In this document: positions 12,651 to 31,329 of the stretch, one piece after another | How positions within the stretch are numbered: position 1 is the first letter of the stretch | Layout: the number at the start of each line of letters is the position of its first letter | NCBI GenBank assembly: GCA_027625915.1 | Contig: JANTQA010000036.1 | Location: 6,841,001-6,905,000 of the forward strand | DNA from: Anaeramoeba flamelloides | Taxonomy: Eukaryota > Metamonada > Anaeramoebidae | Direction: 5' to 3' | DNA length: 64,000 nt | The notes under the pieces: generated by a model | The model's database searches: none | Seen by the model: the letters and a program-made list of their open reading frames with translations, nothing else | What the model was told of the DNA's origin: nothing | Program-made: the position numbers and the translations under genes

Positions 12651-15079
12651 TCACTACTATATTTCCCAAATGTTTCCATTTGATTATTAAAACACTTATT
12701 TGAATCTTTAAAAATCCACACACACACGCGCCCTCCTTCCCCACAATAATCATTTTTATTGATCACAAATCAAGATCTTTTAAAATTAAAAAAATATTCA
12801 CTTAAAAAAATTCATTTTTTTTTAAAATTTCAAAATAGAAAATGTGAACATATATTATTTATATCAGACTATATCTGTTCCATATTACCAGCAAGACAAT
12901 TATTTTACTAAAATATTTTTTTTTGTAGATGAATTTCCCACTAAAAAAATTTTTTTTCTACTAGCATTATCACCAACCTTTATTACTAAAACTTTATTTT
13001 CTTTAGTCCCCTTTATCGTGTCTTATAAAAAAATAATTTCATTTTTTCTAATTTAATATTTACAAATTTGTTTTTTTAGAATTATTTTATGGAAATTTTG
13101 GTGAAACCCCCCTCAAAATAAAAAAAATTGTTTATTGTTTCGGTATAGAAACAAATTCAAAGTAATTTGAACTTAAATTTTAAGTCCTTTCTTCTTTGAA
13201 ATTTAATTTTCAAGGAATTATAATGTTATTTTTTGATAACATACATACTTCCAATCGATAATAATTTATTTACTTCACCATAACAAAGAAAAATTGATTA
13301 ATGAACAAACAGAAAATATCAACCCAATAGATAGTTAAATTTCCAGAAACTGAAAATTTTATTTTTTCACATCAGTTTTTAATATATTTTTTTGTTTTTA
13401 CTTATGTTTTTCCTGTGATCGATAAGAAATTTTATTCTAGAAAATTATTTATTTACCACAACATTAATTTTAAACTAAATTTTTTAGGATTATTTGGATT
13501 TTTAGTGACTTAATAAATTAAATATATAAAATAAATCATTCTTTCAATTATTTTAATTTTATAGTTAGAGTATCAGTACTCATTAACAACAGTCCGAAAA
13601 TCTCATATATTTTATTGTTTGTATTCTCTAATTACAAATTTTGTATCTGTGAATTGTCAAAAAAATTCTAATTGACTAAAAAAATCAGAAAAGAAAATTA
13701 TTCTACTAAGATAAATCTGTTTTTTCTATTTTTTATGAAAAAGAAACCCTTTGAATTCATTTTATTTCTTACATGATAAAAGATTTATCGTCTGTTTATT
13801 GACATTTATATCATAATTATAGAGTATCATTTCTTTGTTACCAAGAATATTAAAAGAAATGGAGTTTCATCTTTTTTGAGATAATTCCTTTGCTTAACAA
13901 AAAAATAGATTTATTCGACATATTAAACAATACTGGTTGTTTTTTTTTTGTAAAAAAAAAAATAGCCAAAACTATAAATTTTTACAATTAATTTATAACT
14001 TTTTCTTAGAAATTGCGTTTTTGTTCTCAGGTGAAATATGATATTTTAAAATAACATTTTCTTGTAGATATTTGGAAATTTTGTAATTTCATCCTCAAAA
14101 TTCAAAATCAATTTTTTTATTATAAAAATGATTTAAATTGTTATAAGAATACTTGTGAATAAGACCAAACAAGTTTTTAAAAAAATCTTTCAAAAAAAAA
14201 TTCTAATATTATTTTATCAATTTTTTTTCTTATTTTGGAATGAGAAAAATGATCTTTTTTTGACCTTTAAAGAATAAAAAAAAAAATTTTATTTGCTTAA
14301 TAGATCTTAATTTAATAGACAGAACTTTCGTTAAACTTCTATCAAATGTTCATTTATTTTAACAAAATATACCTCAATTATTTTTATTGGTTGAGATTTA
14401 AATTGGAATATTATAATTATAATAACCATATAAAATAATTTCAATCAAAATCGAGACTTTCCAACATAAAACTAAAAAGAGTGTTGAACATTTTCAGGAA
14501 TTAACTTCGTTATTAACTAAAATAATAAGTTTCTTTTTTTTAGTTTTATATTGGAGAAATCTGAATTTTAGATTTCAAAAATAGACTCAAATTATTAAAT
14601 TATTGAAATGAGGTTAACACATCTATTTCATAAGTTTAAGGAAAAATTACAAAAAAAAAATATTAAAGATCTTGGCAAGATTTCATTTTATTATCAAATA
14701 TTACTAGTCACCCCTTAAATGCATTTTTTTTTTTTTTTTATTTTCAATAATTAAAGATTTTTGAGAAGTAATATGATAAATAAAGTAATAATGAAGATTA
14801 ACTACGAATTTTCAAAAAAAAAAATAATAAGTCTAAGAGTTATCAATGCAAGAAATTCTTGTTTTTTTTTCTATTTTTCCCTTTTAAAAATTCTCTTACC
14901 TATGCTGTCAATCAAAATTGCTAGATTTTCACTATATCTTTTTTTTATTTTCAAGTCTCTATGTTTATATGGAGTAAATTCACTGTTTATGGCCAGATCC
15001 TTAATTATTAAATTGGAGAATGTTGGTGTTCAATTAAAAAAAAAAAATTAAGAGATTATAGTCACCTTAGATTCATTTA

Positions 15080-16380
15080 TTATTAAAGTATGTTGTAATT
15101 GGGAGTAAATGATATAATTGCTACATATACTAAAATTCAAAATTTTACACATAACTAAAACTTTCCAAACAATCAAAATAATAAAATTTCATTCAAATTG
15201 GAAAATAATTTTGATTTTTGAAAAAATATGAAAATCATTTTTTCAACTTTTAGTTTTTTATTTTAATTTCTTTTTTGAATTATGTAACATGTTTCCTTTG
15301 ATCTAATTTTTTTTTCAACGATTGATATTAGGTTAAAGTTGAGTTCGTCAAAATAGAAGAACTCAAATAAAATTAGTTGATGGTATCTAGATTTTAATTG
15401 ATCGATATTCCTAATGGATTTTTTACAAATTTACCAATATGTATTTTTTTATTTTGCTCTATCCAAGATTATTAGTGCACCTATTATTTATTAGTATGAA
15501 TAATTATTTATTTTTTCCTTTTATATGTGAGTATTATAAATCATAAAAAATTGTAAATATTTCAATTAGTAAAAGTTACGAATTTGGTATTTCTTCTGAG
15601 AATTAATTAAATAAGATTTTTTTTTTCAAAAATTGAATTTTGGTGGGTTAAAAATTTTTAATAAGAGTTTAGTTCACATCGCTCTAAAAAAATATTCTAA
15701 TTATTATTTTCACAATAAATTATTACATTTTTTACTTATGATAACTATTAAAAATATTCATTTTTGGAAATTTTTTTCTTAAAATTATTTTTCCAATACA
15801 AAAATAGAAACCCAAAGTAATAAGATGCCATTATTTAATAATTCATCTTTAGAACTTCCAAAAGTAACTATTTTTTTAATTTTTTAATTTCAACAATTAA
15901 CTCAATAATCATCAACATAAAATCCCAAACAATGATGGATAATTTTAGTCTCCTTTTTTACAAAGCTAATTGTACATCGATATATTTCCAAGATTTCAGA
16001 AATAATTTGTCTAGAAAATACATATTGGGTTAATTATTAGATGTTTTAAAAAAAGTCCAATTTTTTTTTGGCTACTAATCTACCTTTGGAAAAAAATTTA
16101 AGAAAGGTATTTTACAACTTTAAAGTCCTGAATATTGATGGTGCAATATTTCAATTCGTATTGAAATGCAGATTTTTTTCTGAAATTCTTGGGTTTTTTA
16201 CTAATATAGGTATCTTTCTTAATTAATGGGATCAACAAATAGTATTTCTTGACTATTCTGTTTTTTTAGACGCATTATTATCATTAACACTCAATAACAA
16301 CAAACTTTAATCATAGACTTCTCCTTGGCAGATGCCAATCCCTGAAACAAGAAAGAAGTTGAAACTTAACGTTGAAAAAA
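15080..16380. repeat. diverged inverted copy of the central part of the 1.6-3.0 kb element
   Basis: Several blocks are reverse complements of 1925-2660. CTTCTCCTTGGCAGATGCC matches the CTACCAAGGAGAAG region at about 1960, GGCTACTAATCTACC matches GTAGATTAGTTGC at about 2225, and TGTTGTAATTGGGAGTAA matches the end at about 2634. Spacing differs because of small insertions and losses. No coding frame survives. Confidence 0.5.
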
Positions 16381-16884
16381 AAAGAATCATTTGGTGGATA
16401 ATCAAAAAAAGAATTATCTGAGGTTTTTTTCAAAAAAGAATGAACAGGTGGACTGTGTCGATAAATTCAAAAAGGTGTCGTTAGAAATTAACAAGAGTTT
16501 TTAGTACAAAAAATTATTTATATTCAAAATCTAGCAGTCAATATCTCAAAATCGAAGGTGCTTTTTGAAAACCAAACAGATGATTCTTTGTGAACCGATT
16601 TTCACTCTAGTATAATACACCGCCCTTTACTTCGATGATTGATGGTAAATTAATTATTAATAATCAAATTTTTGTTGAAACGCAAACTAGGATAAAAATA
16701 CATAAATAAATAAAAAAAAAATAAAAAATACAAAAAATAAAAATTCTTTTTAAAATATTTCTGAAACCAGCAAATTAAATTTTAATTATTATTTTACCAA
16801 ACAACGACAGTTGATTTTTTTTCTTTTTAATTGCAAAGAATAAGGCAATAAAAGAAAAAAAAAAAAAGAAATCTTGAAGATCAT

Positions 16885-23023
<6,139 letters not shown>

Positions 23024-23814
23024 ATGGTTAAAGTGGTGAGTGTTTAAAACTACTTGTGTAAATTAGGTTTCATTTTTTGTTTCATTTTTCATTTCTTGGT
23101 ATTTTCTTAGAATGCTATTTTTATGAGAAAAAACCAAGGTAATCTTACAAAACCTTTTATAAAACTAAACCAAAAAACACTAGCCATACCCAATGAACAA
23201 AATCAAAATAAACAAAAACAAAAACACAAAAGCACAATTTCCTTGTAAAATAATCAAACAAGTCAAAACAAAAAGGAATAAAACAGCGAAAATGGTTTCC
23301 AAAATAGAGACATTTTATTAACACTACTTCTAAAACTTCAAGAAGAATCAAAAACAATCAAATTCACGCGCCTTAAAGAGATTTCTTCTCGGTTTTATGA
23401 TCAAAAGGTTGATGGGTGTTCGACAAAACTATTAAGATCCCCACCAAATGAAACAAAACACGAAGAAAAAGAAAAAGAAAAAGAAAAAAAAGCCAAAGAA
23501 GATGAAGGAATAGCAGAGTGTGAAGAAATCAACAGAAAACAAAAGTCTAAGATAAATAAACAGACTGACATTGAAGAAATTGCAAACATTTTCAACAAAA
23601 CACCATATAAAGCGATTCAACACTGTGCAAGATCAGGGATTGTTAAGAATGATCCTCTTGAAATCGCAAAATTTATAAAGAATACATTTTCGTTTCAAAA
23701 AAGATCAATTGGCGAGTATTTTTCTTTCAGGTAAGAAAACAAAACCCTTTACTATTATTTTCCAATTAAAAAATGAAAATTTTTAGTCCACCTTCCAAAA
23801 TATTTTTCTGTTAA
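23024..23814 (+). CDS. Sec7-domain (ARF-GEF-like) protein, N-terminal exons
   Basis: Exons 23024-23035, 23111-23244 and 23287-23730 join in frame through introns of 75, 42 and 56 nt with GT-AG ends. The start reads MVKV then NAIFMRKNQG. A Gln/Lys/Asn-rich stretch is followed by a helical segment (RDILLTLLLKLQEES), a Glu/Lys-rich charged linker, and then the opening of a Sec7 domain: IEEIANIFNKTPYKAI, GIVKNDPLEIAKFI and KRSIGEYF. These match the first helices of ARF exchange factors. The rest of Sec7, including the catalytic glutamic finger, is missing. A fourth exon at 23787 would end the protein at TAA 23814 after SPPSKIFFC. Either this is a truncated Sec7 relative or later exons lie beyond a long intron that I could not locate. 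Confidence 0.6.
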
Positions 23815-24399
23815 TAAGTTGAAGCAAACCCAAAAATTTTTACAACATCGTTTATAAATGATTTTTTTTAGACAATAATATAAACACCCTAAGTTAACTC
23901 TAAGACAATTTTTTTACTCTGCTAATTTTGTTGTAACAGTAATAAATATTCATTTTGGAAATTGAAATAAAAATTTTCATTTATTAATTGGAAAATAGCA
24001 GTAGTGTATTTTCTTTATAAAATCATTTGAAAAAATTCAGACTTTGAAAACCAATACCAACGAATCTAATTGCATTTTGAAGAACTTTTAAAGAAAGATC
24101 TTTTATTATACCACGATCTAAAATGGTACCATTTACTAATATTTGAAATTAAAATGAGAAAAAAATTTCAGCAGATTATCTTTTTTAGCTTTTCAAGCCT
24201 CAAATATTACCTTTTTTAAGGATTCTTAGTCCACCCAATAAAGGGTATCTAATATAGAATAAAAAAGAACCAACCAAATAAATAGAGATCTCACAAATTA
24301 CAATCTATTTCTTTGAAAACTCTAATTTTGTAAAAGAAAAATGGGAATATCAAGCGAAGACTTTAATCCCATATTATTCCATAAATACGTGAAAACAAT

Positions 24400-25257
24400 T
24401 ACCATTGTGAAAAAAAATTTGGTTCAGTCAAAAATTTGTTTTCGTTTTTTAAATAGTAAATATTAGCAAAATGATTTTTGATTAAAGTAAAATTTTATAC
24501 ACAAATCTTACATTTAAGAAAAACCCAAAGTCATTATCAATAATAATTTTCAAAGACAATATTATTTCGTTACATTTCGGCTTTTTAGAAGAACTGTGGA
24601 ACTCTAAAAAAACAAAAATTTACATTTAATTGTAAACTTTACCAAAAATGTTAATTTTTCTTTATTAGATTACATTCCAAGATCAAGTTAGTCATTGTTT
24701 GGGAAGACCAAAAATTAATAACTGTTTTAAATTAAAGTTTGTCTCTAGGGATTTTTAGAATTTAAATGGTTTCTGAAATCTTGGCATTTTGTTATTTCAA
24801 AGTTTTGATTGTAAAACATTATTGGAAAACAATCTCTTCTGAAAAAATAGCTTTTTTTTGGAAGATTTTATGATTCAATTTGGTTTAAAAGGATACTTAA
24901 GATTAACTTTGATACATTCATGTTATTTAACAATGATAAATATCTTATTGAATTAATAGATTTTAATATTTCCTAATAAATAGTTATCTTATTTTTGGTA
25001 AAATTTACAATTAAATGTAAATTTTTGTTTTTTAGAGTTCCACAGTAATTCTAAAAAGCCCAACGTGCAACGAAATAATATTGTCTTTGAAAATTATTAT
25101 TAACAGTGACTTTGGTTTTTCTTAAATGTAAGATTTGTTCATAAAATTTTGCTTTGATCAAAAATCATTTTGCTAATATTTACTATTTAAAAAACGAAAA
25201 CAAACTTTTGATTGAACCAATTTTTTTTAATAACCCAAATTTTTTATCACAAAGGTT
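24400..25257. mobile_element. element with ~250-bp inverted-repeat arms
   Basis: The left arm (about 24400-24655) and right arm (about 24990-25257) are reverse complements over nearly their full length. Shared blocks are TTGTTTTCGTTTTTTAAATA, TCTTACATTTAAG, AGACAATATTATTTCG and GTGGAACTCTAAAAAACAAA. The outer ends read AACCTTTGTGA / ACCATTGTGA. The roughly 330-bp centre shows no coding frame. The arms are too diverged at the tips to read a target duplication. Confidence 0.7.
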
Positions 25258-25764
25258 AAATTTCATAATCACAGGTAGGATAATTTTTTAAATGGGTAAA
25301 CTAAAAAAAAACCACAAATTCCATGTGTTTCGACCACGTAGACTAAAGATTTTTTCGAAAATTCGCGTTTAATTGTCGATATTTCTTTTTTTATCTTAAT
25401 TGACTCAAAAATCTATAAATTATTGAAAAATAAATGAAATAAATTAAAATAAAATTTAAAATAATGAATCATCTATTTTATTAAATTGATTTGGCCTGTG
25501 ACCAAAGATAAGAAATAATTCTAAAATTTTAAATTAAAATTTATTTTGTTATAATCAAATACTTTTCAAAAACAAAATTTCTGATCAATCACAAAAAAAC
25601 AAAAAGTAAAAACAAAAAAATATTACAAATTCTGTTGAAAAACAATATACTTATCAGATTCTTTAAATTAAACTGTGTGTGTGAAATGAGTTGAAATTTA
25701 CACACCATTGGTTAATTAGTTTTCTCTAGTCATGTTGAAGTAATAAATATTATGATGGAATGAG

Positions 25765-25989
25765 TAAGCCAAATTTCAAAATTAGGGGCAACTTTGTTAT
25801 TATTATTTTTTTCTTTTTTCATTTTTCTTTCAAAAAATACAATGATTATATAACATTTTTATTTATTAATCTATATTGGCTATTATCTCTAAAAAATTTC
25901 GTAAAATACCTTATTATTCAAAAAAAACCACAATTAAACTAATTTTTTTTCTGATGAAAAATCTGCCCCTATTTTTGAAATTAAGCTTA
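25765..25989. mobile_element. MITE, family H copy 1
   Basis: About 225 bp bounded by TAAGCCAAATTTCAAAATTA... and the complement of ...TATTTTTGAAATTAAGCTTA, so TIRs of about 25 bp with a shared AGGGGCA core. A second copy, split by another element, lies at 30427-31329. It is non-coding. Confidence 0.7.
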
Positions 25990-27334
25990 TATGTTATAAA
26001 GAAGTATTATTTAATTCTTTTAAGACAAATTTAAAAGAGGAAAGTACTTAACACAAAAGTGCTGCATAATTTGAATTTTTTTTCACAATGAAACAAAAAA
26101 CCATTTTTTTTTCATTTCTAAAGCAGTATTTTTGAGGGGGTTTTGGACAAAAAATCAATAAAATAATTCTTTAAAAACAATTTTGTAAAAAGTAAATTAG
26201 AAAAAATAAAATTATTTTTTTAACAAAATACAATAAAGGATTCCAAAGAAAATAACTTTTCAGAAATAAAGACTGGTGATAATGCTAGTAGAAAAAAAAA
26301 AAATTATAACTCAAAATCAATTAACAAAGAAAAATATTTTTGGAATTGAATTGTCTTGTTCACAAAATGAAATAGAAACCATCTGATAAAAATAATTTCA
26401 ATTCACAATTTCCAAAGTTTGAAATTTTGAAAAAAATTGAATTTTTATAAGTGAATATTTTTAATTTTAAAAGATATATTTTTGTGATCAATAAAAACTA
26501 TTATTGTAAAAAAAGAATGTTTAAAGATTCAAGCAAATTATTTGAATAAGGAATGAATAAAGCCGGATTAACCTTCAAAAACATTGAAAGGAGAAATTTC
26601 TTTCTAAAAAGTTTTTTTTTAATAATGTTAAATTAGTAATAAACTTTCCGTTTTTACTAATTGTACTTCATTAATGCCCAATAAGAATTCTAATTATAGA
26701 TCATTTTTTACACATTAATACTTTTATTTAAATTATTAAATTTTGCACAATGAATTATAGGAATTATTAAATTAAATTATAAATTGTTAATGTGCCATCG
26801 AATTATAGGGTGTGTTATCTAATACAAAAAAACATGTGATCTGATCTAATTTAGAATTGGTAAAACAGTGAAAATTATTCCGTCTTTTCTTCCCACCTAA
26901 ATAGGTATTTTTTTTTCTTAGCATTTAAAGTCTACAATTTTCAAAAGTTTTAAACACAAAAAAGATTTTTGATTTTTTGACGTTTCTAAAATCGAAAATC
27001 AAACTCTTTTAATGGTGTTTAAAACAAAAAAAAACACTGTTAAATGGGAAAATGCAAATCCACATTGTTTCCCGACGCTTTTAACTGAATTCAATCCTAC
27101 CTATGAAGCTATTTATTCATCTAATAGATGCTTGAAAAAAAATTTATTCTTTGAAAAAATCAACAAATAAGATACTTGGCTCAAGCAGGGATCAGATCAA
27201 GATTTAACATTGTCTTTTATTTTGATTTTGATTGACATACTAATCGAACTTTAGATCAACGTATGTAATAAAAAAGGTAAATAAATAGTTTCTCAGTCAA
27301 TTGTGGTGTTATAATTTTTTTTTTTAAATTAAAA

Positions 27335-27574
27335 ATGCTTCTAAAACAACCAACCCTTTATCTGTTCTTTAAAGTATTTTTTCTTGGATTTAAACATATT
27401 CTAGATTCTATGAAAGCTGAAAGGAGTTTGGATAACTTTTCAAAAGCTTTTCACAACAACCATAGTCACATTATCACCAATTGTTTGGATTGTTTTGGTA
27501 TTTGTTTTCTTCTTGTTATTATTCTTCTTCTTTTCATATCTTTGTATTGGAAAGAAAAAACAACTAGAGTTTAA
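27335..27574 (+). CDS. possible small single-pass membrane protein, 79 aa
   Basis: An intact frame from ATG to TAA. The N-terminal half is mildly basic (HILDSMKAERSLDNFSKAF). It is followed by HSHIITNCLDC and one hydrophobic helix of about 20 residues (ICFLLVIILLLFISLYW) at residues 52-72, and a short basic tail WKEKTTRV that would sit in the cytosol. The middle is more complex than chance frames here. I know of no family. It could also be the end of an unseen spliced gene or a chance frame. Confidence 0.3.
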   Translation: MLLKQPTLYLFFKVFFLGFKHILDSMKAERSLDNFSKAFHNNHSHIITNCLDCFGICFLLVIILLLFISLYWKEKTTRV

Positions 27575-27599
27575 AGGTTTTTTTTGATTGCTCACCAAT

Positions 27600-30426
27600 A
27601 AGAAGGAAAATTATTCTTTATTCTTTTTGGTTATTTAAAATTGTTAAGGTAATAACTACCATTTTAAAATGAAACATCTATTTTATATTCAAGTGCCTTG
27701 TTGAAATTGATGATTATTTGTTTGATCATAAAATTCATTCAAATTTTATACTTTTTTTAAAACATAAAAAATGAAAACATTTTTTTTTTCCACTACAAAC
27801 AAAAAATCTTATGCATTTACTAAATCTTTATGTCTTTCATACCTTTCAAACATTTGGAGACAATTACAACCCTTTCAAACATTTTTTATCATTTTTAAAT
27901 TGGAAAGGTATTGTATTAGCCTCAAGGTTTTGTAAAATTCAAGATATTTTTTGTGAGGAAATTCAAAACAATAATTTTCTTTTTTTTTGCAATTTTATGA
28001 TTTTTTCCAGATAATTGTGGGTTATTGTGATTTTATGATTTTTCGTGATAAAGTATGACTAATTGTGGTTTTTTCAGATATTATCGCAAATTAATTGTTA
28101 ATATCATGATAATATATTTTATCATCAAAACCTCTTATATATTGGTTTTGATTAATTTATTCTTTTTGAATCCAAATAATCTTTTTTCAATATTTCTAAA
28201 ACATATTCTTGAGATTGATTATTTACATTTAATTTTTACAAAAAAAGCTATTTAGAACATTTAAAATTTTTAGAGATGTAAAAAAAATTTCTTAAAAATG
28301 TGAAATATATTTTTCATAGATAAATATGTTAATTTGAAATAAATGAACAAATTTGTTTATATTGTTCTTTATTCACAAAATACTCATTTTTGTATAGTTA
28401 TTTTTACTTGTTTGCTGGAATACGTTTTTTTTTTTTCACAGAAAGGCATAAGTTTTAGGGAAAGATACTATTTCTTCAAGTATGTGTATTGTTTTTTTTT
28501 TTGTAAATAAAAACACATCTAATAATAGGGTTTTTTGAAAAATACTAAATAATTTTAATATCTTTTTGTTTCAGATCGTCAATTAAAAAAATTATTTTCC
28601 TGTAAAAGTAATCCAATTTTTCATTGTCGTAATTTTATTTATCTCTTTTACTAAGTTCATAAAAAATAAAAAAAGGTATTTAAAATCAATACATTAAAAT
28701 ATTCATAAAATTCAAACCAATGTGAAAATATTTTGTAAATTTCGAAATAACAAGTAAGGATGTAGTATAAGCAATATTGTATTGATTAAGGTATTTTAAT
28801 CAATACTCTTCTATCCAATTTCAGGATTTAAGTACTTTTCTAATGGTTTAAATGGGTAGTTATATTTTCAAAATGATAATAACTGGAAAGTATATTCACT
28901 ATTGTTTACACTCTATTTAGTCCCAAAATATTCAACAATTTGAATCAAATTATATGATTATGTACTAAATGTAAAATTTTTAAAAATAATTTGAAAGTAT
29001 CTATCAAAAATAATTTAAACAAAAAAATCAAATTAAAAATAATCAATATGAAACTAATAATTGTAGTGCCTTTATAATGTTTTTTTAATAATTTGGATAA
29101 TTATTAGGAATCTCAAGGATTTTTTTGATCTCCACAATAAAAGACGATATTAAAGTTATAAAATTCCATTGTTTTATCATATTGGTCGATTAAGTTCTCT
29201 CTGTTTTCACTTTTTTTTTTTTTTTTTTCCGATTTCCCTTTATCTTTTTTACTTCCTGTAATATATATATATATAAATAGATATATATATATATATATAT
29301 ATGTATGTATATGTGATTTTTCAGATTTAAAATGGGATTTTTTTTATTTAAAAGTTATTTAAAATGGTTGGAAATTGGTTATTATTACAATACGTTACAG
29401 TCAGTTTCACTTTTAAGACACAAACTTTGAACGGAATTTAAGGCACAAAAAAAATCTCAAATTAAGGCACAAAATTCAAATTCTGGTAAAAATAATTTCT
29501 GTGTAAAATAAAATTCCAAATTTTGTACTTTAATTTGAGATTTTTCTGTGTCTTAAATTCCGTTCAAAGTTTGTGTCTTAAAAGTGGAACTGACTGTAAC
29601 TATATGAACATTTTACTTTATTATCAAAAGGAAAATAATTCTCTTTTAATTTTTAAAATACTTTTTATTTAATTATTGTAAAAAACGAAATAGAAATTTT
29701 ATTTCTTTAAACATCCAATCAATCAAACCAATCAATTTAAATGTGTTTTTTTTCGTTAAGAAGTATAGGATGGATTAGATCAAAAATTTCGATATTTTAC
29801 TTATATTTGTAAATTAATTTAGAGAAAAATTCGATAAATAGATAAAATTTGTAATAATCTTGATAGAAAAAAAATAAGAACAATTACAAATATCAAGTTC
29901 TCTTGAAAATTTTACTATAAAAAAAAATATTACAATATTTCTTGATTCCCTACCCCCATCGAAACAAAAAAAAAAAAAAAAAAAAAAAAAAAATGATTAG
30001 ATTAATAAATCTTTTTACAGAACCCAATTAATAGTCAATAAATAAAATTTTAATTTCTTTCATTATTTTTTTAAAAATCAATTATTCTTTTTTTATATTT
30101 CTATTTTTCATTTTCTAGAATTAAATCAATAAATGTAAACTTTCTAAAGTTTTTATGAATTTTTTGGATATCAAATTTTGATTTTTATACAGATTTTTAA
30201 AAAGTTGAATCGGAATACAATAAATCTTATATTGAAATTTTTTTCATGTATGAGTTCACATGAAACATATTCTTTAGAGATTAGCAAAAAAAAATTCATT
30301 TTTTTGAGAATGAAGTTTATTTGGTTTCTCAGAGAATTTTTGATGTTTAAATTAATTTACATACTGTAAATTTATTTAATGAATATCAGAAAAAAATTTT
30401 GAAAAAAGTTTATTTATGAAAAAACT
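27600..30426. other. no gene seen; microsatellites and one palindromic MITE
   Basis: It contains an (AT)n tract at about 29261-29303, a poly-A run of about 33 at 29961-29993 and the palindromic element at 29398-29596. Open frames at 27811 and 28055 on the + strand are T/F-rich and overlap other open frames. Confidence 0.5.
29398..29596. mobile_element. TA-flanked palindromic MITE, family B copy 1
   Basis: A nearly perfect foldback of 199 bp beginning CAGTCAGTTTCACTTTTAAG and ending with its complement CTGACTG, flanked on both sides by TA. The CAGT termini with TA duplication are the hallmark of Tc1/mariner elements. Copies 2 and 3 lie at 52210-52405 and 55439-55635. The inner motif AAGGCACAAA...ATCTCAAATTAAGGCACAAA is conserved in all three. 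Confidence 0.85.
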
Positions 30427-31329
30427 TAAACCAAATTTCAAAATTAGGGGTAATTTTTATTAGTATTTTTTTTCTTTTATCTTTTGTCGTTTAAAAAAAA
30501 AAATGATTACACTATATATTTATTTATTACTCTATATTGGTTATTATCTCAAAAAGCTTTAGTAAAATACATTATAATTTAAAAAAAAAACACAATTAAG
30601 GGTCGAGTCATTACGGTGAAATTTTTTAATCTGAAATCGAAAAAAACTTTTTAGTAATTTTATTGAGGACCTAATACCCATCAAAAACCAACCAACCTAT
30701 GATGTACGATCGATCTCGAAAAATCAACAACCAAAAATGAGGACATTTTTAGAAAAAAGTGCCAAAGAGCGACACTCAATTTCCAATTAGAATGATTGTG
30801 AATTACAATTCTGAAAATAACTATGTCAGTTTTGAAGTGTCGCTCTTTGGCGCTTTTTGAGATCTTGGTGACTTTTTTATTCTTTTTTTTCTTTTTTCAA
30901 ATGAGTTATTTTTATTGAAAGACTATTAGATAATCCTTACTTGGTCAAATTTAGAGGGTTTTAAAATAACCACAAATCAGATTAAATTGAATTAAATTGA
31001 TTGTGTACCATTAGGAAAAAAATTGTTTTAAATTGAATAAATTTAACCCTTTGGAAAAGAAAATGAGAAAAGATGAATATTTTTTTTTAAATTTTGATTT
31101 TTTGAAATTGAGAACTCTTTTTCTTCGTTGAATTTTTTGTCAAAGATGATCCAATGGAATTTTTTTTTTGTTATTTGAATTTTGTCAACCAAAAGAAGGC
31201 CTATTTCACAATACCCTTTTTGGTGTCAGGTCACCCCTTGAGTATGGTGCCTTTTCACGGCAAATGACTCGACTCTTAAACAAATTTTTTCTGATGAAAA
31301 ATCTGCCACTATTTTTGAAATTTCGATTA
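30427..31329. mobile_element. MITE, family H copy 2, split by a TTAA element
   Basis: The left part (30427-30599) and right part (31276-31329) together match the copy at 25765-25989. The left reads TTAAACCAAATTTCAAAATT; the right reads CTGATGAAAAATCTGCC and ends near TTTTTGAAATTTCGA. The two are separated by the element at 30600-31275, which landed in a TTAA inside CACAATTAA. The split proves the order of the two insertions. Confidence 0.75.
30600..31275. mobile_element. TTAA-flanked (piggyBac-like) non-autonomous element
   Basis: 676 bp with TTAA on both sides (30596-30599 and 31276-31279). The ends are GGGTCGAGTCATTACGGTGA and the complement of TCACGGCAAATGACTCGACTC, a TIR of about 20 bp. 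A subterminal inverted pair (GTGCCAAAGAGCGACACTC at about 30760 and GTGTCGCTCTTTGGCGC at about 30837) adds structure. TTAA target use is the mark of piggyBac. No transposase is present. The open frame crossing the right end is a chimera of this element and its host MITE. Confidence 0.8.

Larger units (their letters stand above)
8042..16884. other. long gene-free interval with scattered repeats
   Basis: No supportable gene in nearly 9 kb. It contains MITE copy 2 of family A, a solo arm of the long inverted-repeat family (12293-12650) and an inverted body fragment of the same family (15080-16380). The remaining open frames are A/T-run driven and lack ATG starts, splice context or complex composition. 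Confidence 0.5.
23815..27300. other. no gene seen; possible long intron or intergenic
   Basis: It contains a large inverted-repeat element (24400-25257) and a MITE (25765-25989). An ATG at 27012 opens about 50 codons beginning MVFKTKKNTVKWENANPHCF, whose composition is more protein-like than its surroundings. It has no clear splice partner, so it is not called. No further Sec7 exon was found. Confidence 0.4.

Noticed and set aside
25292-25372. 26-codon frame opening MGKLKKNHKFHVFRPRR
   Set aside because: Looks like a small basic protein start but is too short, has no partner exon, and lies directly beside an inverted-repeat element.
27811-28014. Possible continuation of the Sec7 domain (NLYVFHTFQTF...HFLSFLNW)
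   Set aside because: The resemblance to the Sec7 helix is loose, there is no splice acceptor in the preceding 100 bases, and another frame is open over the same stretch.
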